Origin: Rhodamnia argentea
Taxonomy: Eukaryota > Streptophyta > Magnoliopsida > Myrtales > Myrtaceae
Length of the DNA: 64,000 bases
Direction of reading: 5' to 3'
Assembly: GCF_020921035.1 (NCBI RefSeq)
Contig: NC_063160.1
Coordinates: 12,234,095 to 12,298,094 of the forward strand
The notes beneath the pieces are model-generated. The model had not been told where the DNA came from. It saw only the letters and a list, made by a program, of their open reading frames with translations, and ran no database searches. Positions 59,246 to 64,000 of the stretch are shown one piece after another. How positions within the stretch are numbered: the first letter of the stretch is position 1; each line of letters starts with the position of its first letter. The position numbers and the translations under genes were made by a program.

Positions 59246-59904
59246 AAATGGTGTGCTTGTTTTTTTGATTGAAAGCAAAATTTCGAATGTGCAATGTTGG
59301 TAACCAAGAGCAAAACTTAAACAAGGACACATCTATGAAAACGTTTTTTTACACCATTCATTTTTTCAGGAACAAATATACCCTTAATTACGACAATTCA
59401 TGAAAAGTGCAACTTTCATCGTGACCAAGAGCAGAACGCCATAAATTTGGATCTTTTTCAACTACGACAAATCATAAGGAGTTACTACGGTTTATACTAA
59501 ACAAGAACAAATCGCCATATTTTTGTATTTTTATTTTCAATTACAACGCTTTGCAAAGGTTTTACGACGATCCAATGTAATCAAGAACAAAAACGTTGTC
59601 AATTTTGAATTTTTTTTTTTAATCACGAGGGTTTCCAATGTTTTACCACGTTCCATCGTAATCAATAACTTGACGTCGAAAATTTGATTTTCCATTAGAC
59701 GACAATGTTTTGCAAAGGTTTGCAACGATCCGTCGTAAAACGGCATTACGTTAGACTTTTGCTACATCGGACGTCCATTTGCTGGTGTGTGAAAGCAATG
59801 TTAATTTCAGTTGCAGCGTGGCGGAAATCTATTTTGCAGTGGGTGGGACGTCTGACCAGGCTCGAAAATTAGCAATCAGGTTGCGACTGTCTCAAATTTG
59901 ATGG

Positions 59905-60500
59905 GAAAATTATTAAAAAAATATCCTAAACCTATTGTATTTGTGTCAATTCAATTCTAAATTTTTTAATTTGACCTATTTAGTCCTCAACCAATTGATA
60001 ATTTTGGTCGAAAATCATTGATGTGGAGGTCGGTTTACTTATGCGACACGGTCGGCGCCGACAAGGACAATTTTTTTTTTCTATTTTTTAATTCTTTATT
60101 TTTATTTTTCATTGCTTATTTTCCTTGTGCTGCCTCGCCGGCCGTGAAGGCCGTGCCCAAATTGGGCAAGAGCCTTAGAGGCCCCATCGACAGCGAGCGA
60201 TGCGGCACTCACCTAGATCTAGTGAGGGCCTTCATGACCAGCACAAGGGAAAAAAAATGAAAAACAAAGAAAAATAAAAAAAATAATAAGTTCATTTTAA
60301 AAAATATATATATAAAAATTATTTACATCAGCTCCTATCTTGCAACGTAAGATGATCGATATTCACATTAGCGATTTTCAATCCAAATTGAGTGTAATGA
60401 TTTAATTGGCAAATTTTCAAAATGTTTAAGATTAAATTGATCAAATTTAAAGATTTAAGACTGAATTAGTATGAATATAACAAATTTACGATTTTTTTTT
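59905..60500. mobile_element. Inverted-arm element, family A
   Basis: Left arm 59,905-60,070 and right arm 60,300-60,500 are inverted ('aacctattgtatttgtgtca' against 'tagtatgaatataacaaatt'). The core contains 'cacctagatctagtgagggc', the family's GC-rich motif. Confidence 0.65.
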
Positions 60501-60904
60501 TTTTGGTAATGTTTTTCAAATTCGATGGTCAGAAACTTAGAATCTTGACATACCATTTAACGGCCACTTGCGAGGGTACGGTAAAACATCGTATCGCGGA
60601 AGTCTATGCATTATTATTATTATTTGGTTCTATCTTGTCCTATTATGCAATCTCTGTGGGCGTTATGTAGCCACAGGGGAGCAACCAAAATCCGGACATG
60701 TCGAAACAACCAACAAAATCTGAACCACCAACCTCCCCCCTCCACAACCCAAAAAAAAAAAAAAACCAGAGAACCATAGAACAATTTGGTCTCTAATGGC
60801 AATAAAATGTTCCCTAGAGAAACTAAACCTACCAAAAGACCGCCGTATATGGTTTCATTAACACGGATGCATCGCCCCATTAGAAAAAAAAAAAAAAACA
60901 TAGA

Positions 60905-61590
60905 GAAAAGTACTAAAATAGTCTTAAATCTATTGCATTGTTATCAATTCAGCCTTAAAATTTTTAGTTAGATTAATTTGATCATAAATCATTTTGTATT
61001 TATACTAATTAAGTCCATCCGATAAATTTTACCCCGGAAATCATTGACATGAATGTCGATCGTCCTATGTGGAATGAACGACGCCGACGTGGACAAATTA
61101 TACAACCTATTAATGTTTGTTTTACAACTTCAGCCGGTGACCCTCCTCGACCATGGGCAAGGGCGTTGGGCCCTTACCTAGATCCAGGTAAGGGCCACGG
61201 CTCCCATTGCCCAAATCAAGCAAGAGTCATTGGCTCTCGCCTGTGGCTAGCGGTGGTTGGCCGATAAGATTGGGATGAAAAAGGAATGAAAGAAAAGAAA
61301 AAAGAAAAGGAAAAGGAAAATAAAAAAAATACTAAAAATTTAGAAAATGTAAAAAAAAAAAGTTAAAAAAAATTATCCATATCGGCGTTGGCCAAGCCTA
61401 GTAGGACAATCGATGTCCATATGATCCATTTACGGTCAAAATTGACTAGATGGATTCAATTAGTACCAATACAAAAAATGGTTTAGGACTAAGTTGGTCC
61501 TTTTTTGGGTCGAAATTGATCCAATTAAAATATTTATGATTGAACTGATACAATTGCAATAGGTTTATGACTTTTATTGTACTTTTCCCG
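60905..61590. mobile_element. Inverted-arm element, family A
   Basis: Arms 60,905-61,110 and 61,370-61,590, with core words 'acctagatccaggtaagggc' and 'tggttggccgataagattgg'. Same layout as its neighbour about 1 kb to the left; the two are in tandem. Confidence 0.65.
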
Positions 61591-62819
61591 AAAGACATAC
61601 GAGAACATCAATAGATCTTCCGAAGTACATTCCTTCCATACTAAGTCCTCAAATTCCTTGCATGGTAGAGATTAACAAAGAGAATAGGATCCACACAACA
61701 TGATAAATACGGCATACCTCACATGAGGTAAATTAAATCCTGCATTTGTTGTGGAATAAGATTGTACATACATGCGTAGCAGAAAGATACCGACATGATC
61801 CAAATGTGTGCGACCCCAACTCACAGACAGTGTTGAATGAGACGGCAACCGCGTAGGGCTCATGTGATTCATTGGTGCATGCGAATATTTTGTGCTCAAA
61901 GCGGTCGATGTATCGGTCGTTTAGAAAGTGTGTCGGGATCATGTGACAATGGTAGTTTAGAAAGTGTATTAACTATAGGGAATATTTTCTTCTCAAGACG
62001 ATCGATATATTGGTTAAAAGGCATTTCAGCATCCTAAAGTTCTCGCTTTTCTTGATTTGATGATCTTGAGAAAAAAAAAATCTTTCTACACCTTAAAATC
62101 AGAACAATGTTATAAAACTAATTACTTTCTAACTTTAAAATAAAACATAAGTAAAAGACAAGATTTTCATTAATTTTGACCATAGAAGAAAGATTATGAG
62201 GGCAAAGTCCTATCTTGCAAGACTTGAGAGGTTGATGCATTCGTCTCTGGTTTCATTAGTTCATTTTCAAATGCTAAAGGAATTTATGGCACTAAGGTGA
62301 AGAAAATTATGTCATGGACCATAACATTTGGTAGATAGAACTTAGGATGAAAGATTGAAGAAACGTGGCAAGCTATATGAATGACATAACGAGAGTCAAT
62401 CAATTTTTCAGAAAGTATTTTAGATTTTGATAAGTAATTAAAAAAATCAATGTCCCTTTTAAATAAAAAGATATAGTATGTGATCATTGCATTAGATCGT
62501 GATCACGCAATGTTGGTGTGGTACAATCAAATCATCCTTACTTGCCTATTTTGAATAATGTCTTACCTGGCATCATGTATGAGATAGCTTACAGATACTG
62601 ACAATGGTGATTGGTTGGTTAAGTTAGATCATAGCTGCCACGTATCTAATCGTCGCACAGAATAATTTCTCCTATTGAATACTGTGATGCCGAAAAAGTG
62701 TTTTGAAACCATTAAAGCTGTCAACCGTGGGATCTTAGAGCGATCTTAACACAAACCAGACAATTCAGCAATATCTATATGATTATATTTCCACCGTCAT
62801 TCTTTTATATCATCTTATG

Positions 62820-64000
62820 AACGATATTTATTTTTTAAGGCATACGAGTGGCGTTGGTGTCTCACAACACATGTTCAGACATAATAAGCAAACTAAGTTC
62901 CCTTTAAAGAAAGGTACATAAAATGTGTTCCTTAACATCAAATTAAAATCAAAATCTAGAAATAAAATTACATCTCCCACGAACTCGATGTCGGCTTTAT
63001 TGTTGTTTCCTACGGTGAACTTTGATTCATCTTGATTTGACTTCCTCCAGTTTATGAATCCTTGTATGGTAAGCAGCATGATTCGTTGTACCTCTATCTA
63101 ACCACCATGAATTGAATGAGGCTTCTGATGGACTTAATTTACAAACAAATACTAAAGAATCATTACCTGCAGGTATCACGCTTAGATAACCAAGTTTTAT
63201 ATTTGTCGCAGTCTTTCTTTATGTGGCCTTTCTTATTACAAAAGAAGCAGCGGTCATCATTTTTTTTTAAGAATTCTTTTCTAGCACTCAAATTGTCGGA
63301 ATGACTAGTGATTTCATGAGTTCTTTTATAAGTATAATTTTTGGACCTCTTACTCTTCTTAATGCTGGAACTAGAGGCATACATGGCAATTTGTCCTCTT
63401 TCTTCAACTTCTCTTCCTCTATCACCACCTTAGTTATCGGGTCATTGATTAACCAAGTCTCATCTTGGCAATTGTAAATAGTCTTGATAATCCCAAAATT
63501 AGGTGGAAGGGTGTTTAGGGCTTGATACACAATGTAAGTATCGGGAATATAAACATTAAGAGCGTGAAGTTTTGTCTGTAGGTGTACCATTTTTAGGACG
63601 TAATCCCTAACCCTACCGGAACCATCATAAGTCATGTTGATGAGTTCTTGTAGGTGTGTCACAATCTCAGCATTAGACAAGACACGGTTCCTAGACTCCA
63701 AGGCTTCCATTATTTGTATGGCAGCAAGATCAGTTGGTAAACGACTCTTCAAGTGTTTCTAAATGGATCACTTCTGGATAACAAGCAAATCCGATTAATC
63801 TTCACCCATACGGTAAAAATGTGATTTCTCGGGTTCCGTACCGACGTCGGTGAAATCTACCGTCTTATCCTCAATAAGAGTAACATAAACATTCGTCAAC
63901 TCCATCCCAAATAGAAAATCCTCTATCCATTTATTGAAGTTTGAACCAGGAGAAGCCTCAATTGTAATGAGGTTTCCGTTCTGAGAGAAGGTGAATGAAA
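62820..64000 (-). mobile_element. Ty1/copia gag-protease fragment, degenerate
   Basis: Read on the minus strand from the right edge: gag core (FNKWIEDFLFGMELTNVYV near 63,880, then stops; RLPTDLAAIQIMEALESRNR, MTYDGSGRVRDYVLKMVHLQ at 63,288-63,752), a CCHC zinc knuckle (CFFCNKKGHIKKDCDKY near 63,220), and a protease/GAG-pre region (FINWRKSNQDESKFTVGNNN, LRNTFYVPFFKGNLV at 62,828-63,079). Frames are broken by stops and shifts. Integrase and RT are missing to the left, and the 5' LTR would lie right of the window. It is unlike the element at 8-10 kb in orientation and in the parts retained. Confidence 0.85.

Larger units (their letters stand above)
58750..62819. other. Intergenic, repeat-rich, no gene
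   Basis: Apart from the three repeat elements listed separately, this stretch shows only AT-rich sequence and short frames. 59,280-59,750 has repeated 'caacgatcc' and 'ttgcaaaggttt' words, a possible further degenerate repeat. 61,600-62,819 holds nothing that I recognise. Confidence 0.5.

Noticed and set aside
1-64000. CRISPR arrays, tRNA and rRNA genes
   Set aside because: No regularly spaced repeats of CRISPR type, and no tRNA or rRNA signature noticed by eye. tRNAs cannot be fully excluded without a scan.

Overview
This looks like nuclear DNA from a flowering plant, most likely a woody eudicot. Genes are split by GT..AG introns. The window also holds LysM receptor kinases, a DA1-like LIM peptidase, a PPR protein, an RMA-type E3 ligase and a COR413-like protein, plus a dense layer of Ty1/copia debris and small inverted-repeat elements. 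The repeat words recall Myrtaceae (eucalypt-type) intergenic DNA, but that is only an impression. No CRISPR, operon or other bacterial feature is present.

Region 1 (1-26,250) is a tandem segmental duplication of about 8.1 kb. The cassette [DA1-like 3' exons - PPR gene - NFP/NFR5-type LysM receptor] occurs at 1-8,071 and again at 16,796-24,910, with a near-constant offset of 16,795 (16,839 after a deletion in copy 1). Copy 2 is intact for PPR and NFP. Copy 1 has decayed: its PPR gene has a nonsense codon, and its NFP gene is cut just after the transmembrane segment and joined in frame to a 5'-truncated copia element. That element ends in a 442-bp LTR lying directly against exon 11 of a third DA1-like copy. 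Between the cassettes, reading exon by exon gives a complete 11-exon, 489-residue DA1-like gene (11,973-18,544). Its intron 6 is 3.5 kb and carries foldback-like repeats and a remnant of a second exon 6.

Region 2 (24,092-28,190) holds two intronless LysM receptor-like pseudokinases tail to tail: the intact NFP/NFR5-type gene (+) and a LYK4-type gene (-). Proteins of these clades perceive or co-perceive chitin and lipo-chito-oligosaccharides. Neither kinase domain here keeps the HRD or DFG motif.

Region 3 (29,104-32,109, -) is a divergent four-exon COR413-like membrane protein gene whose C-terminus seems frame-disturbed.

Region 4 (32,110-51,000) has no convincing gene. It holds several families of elements with long inverted arms, microsatellites, a 76-bp perfect palindrome at 43,841-43,996, and a diverged tandem duplication near 47.3-48.0 kb.

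Region 5 (51,133-58,750) has a 12-exon PQ-loop transporter gene (385 aa, +) with elements in introns 3 and 4, and an RMA-type membrane-anchored RING E3 gene (225 aa, -) with a 5'UTR intron.

Region 6 (58,750-64,000) is repeat-rich and ends in a degenerate copia gag/protease fragment on the minus strand that runs out of the window. All exon models were read by eye from phase, splice sites and family similarity; no alignment was run.
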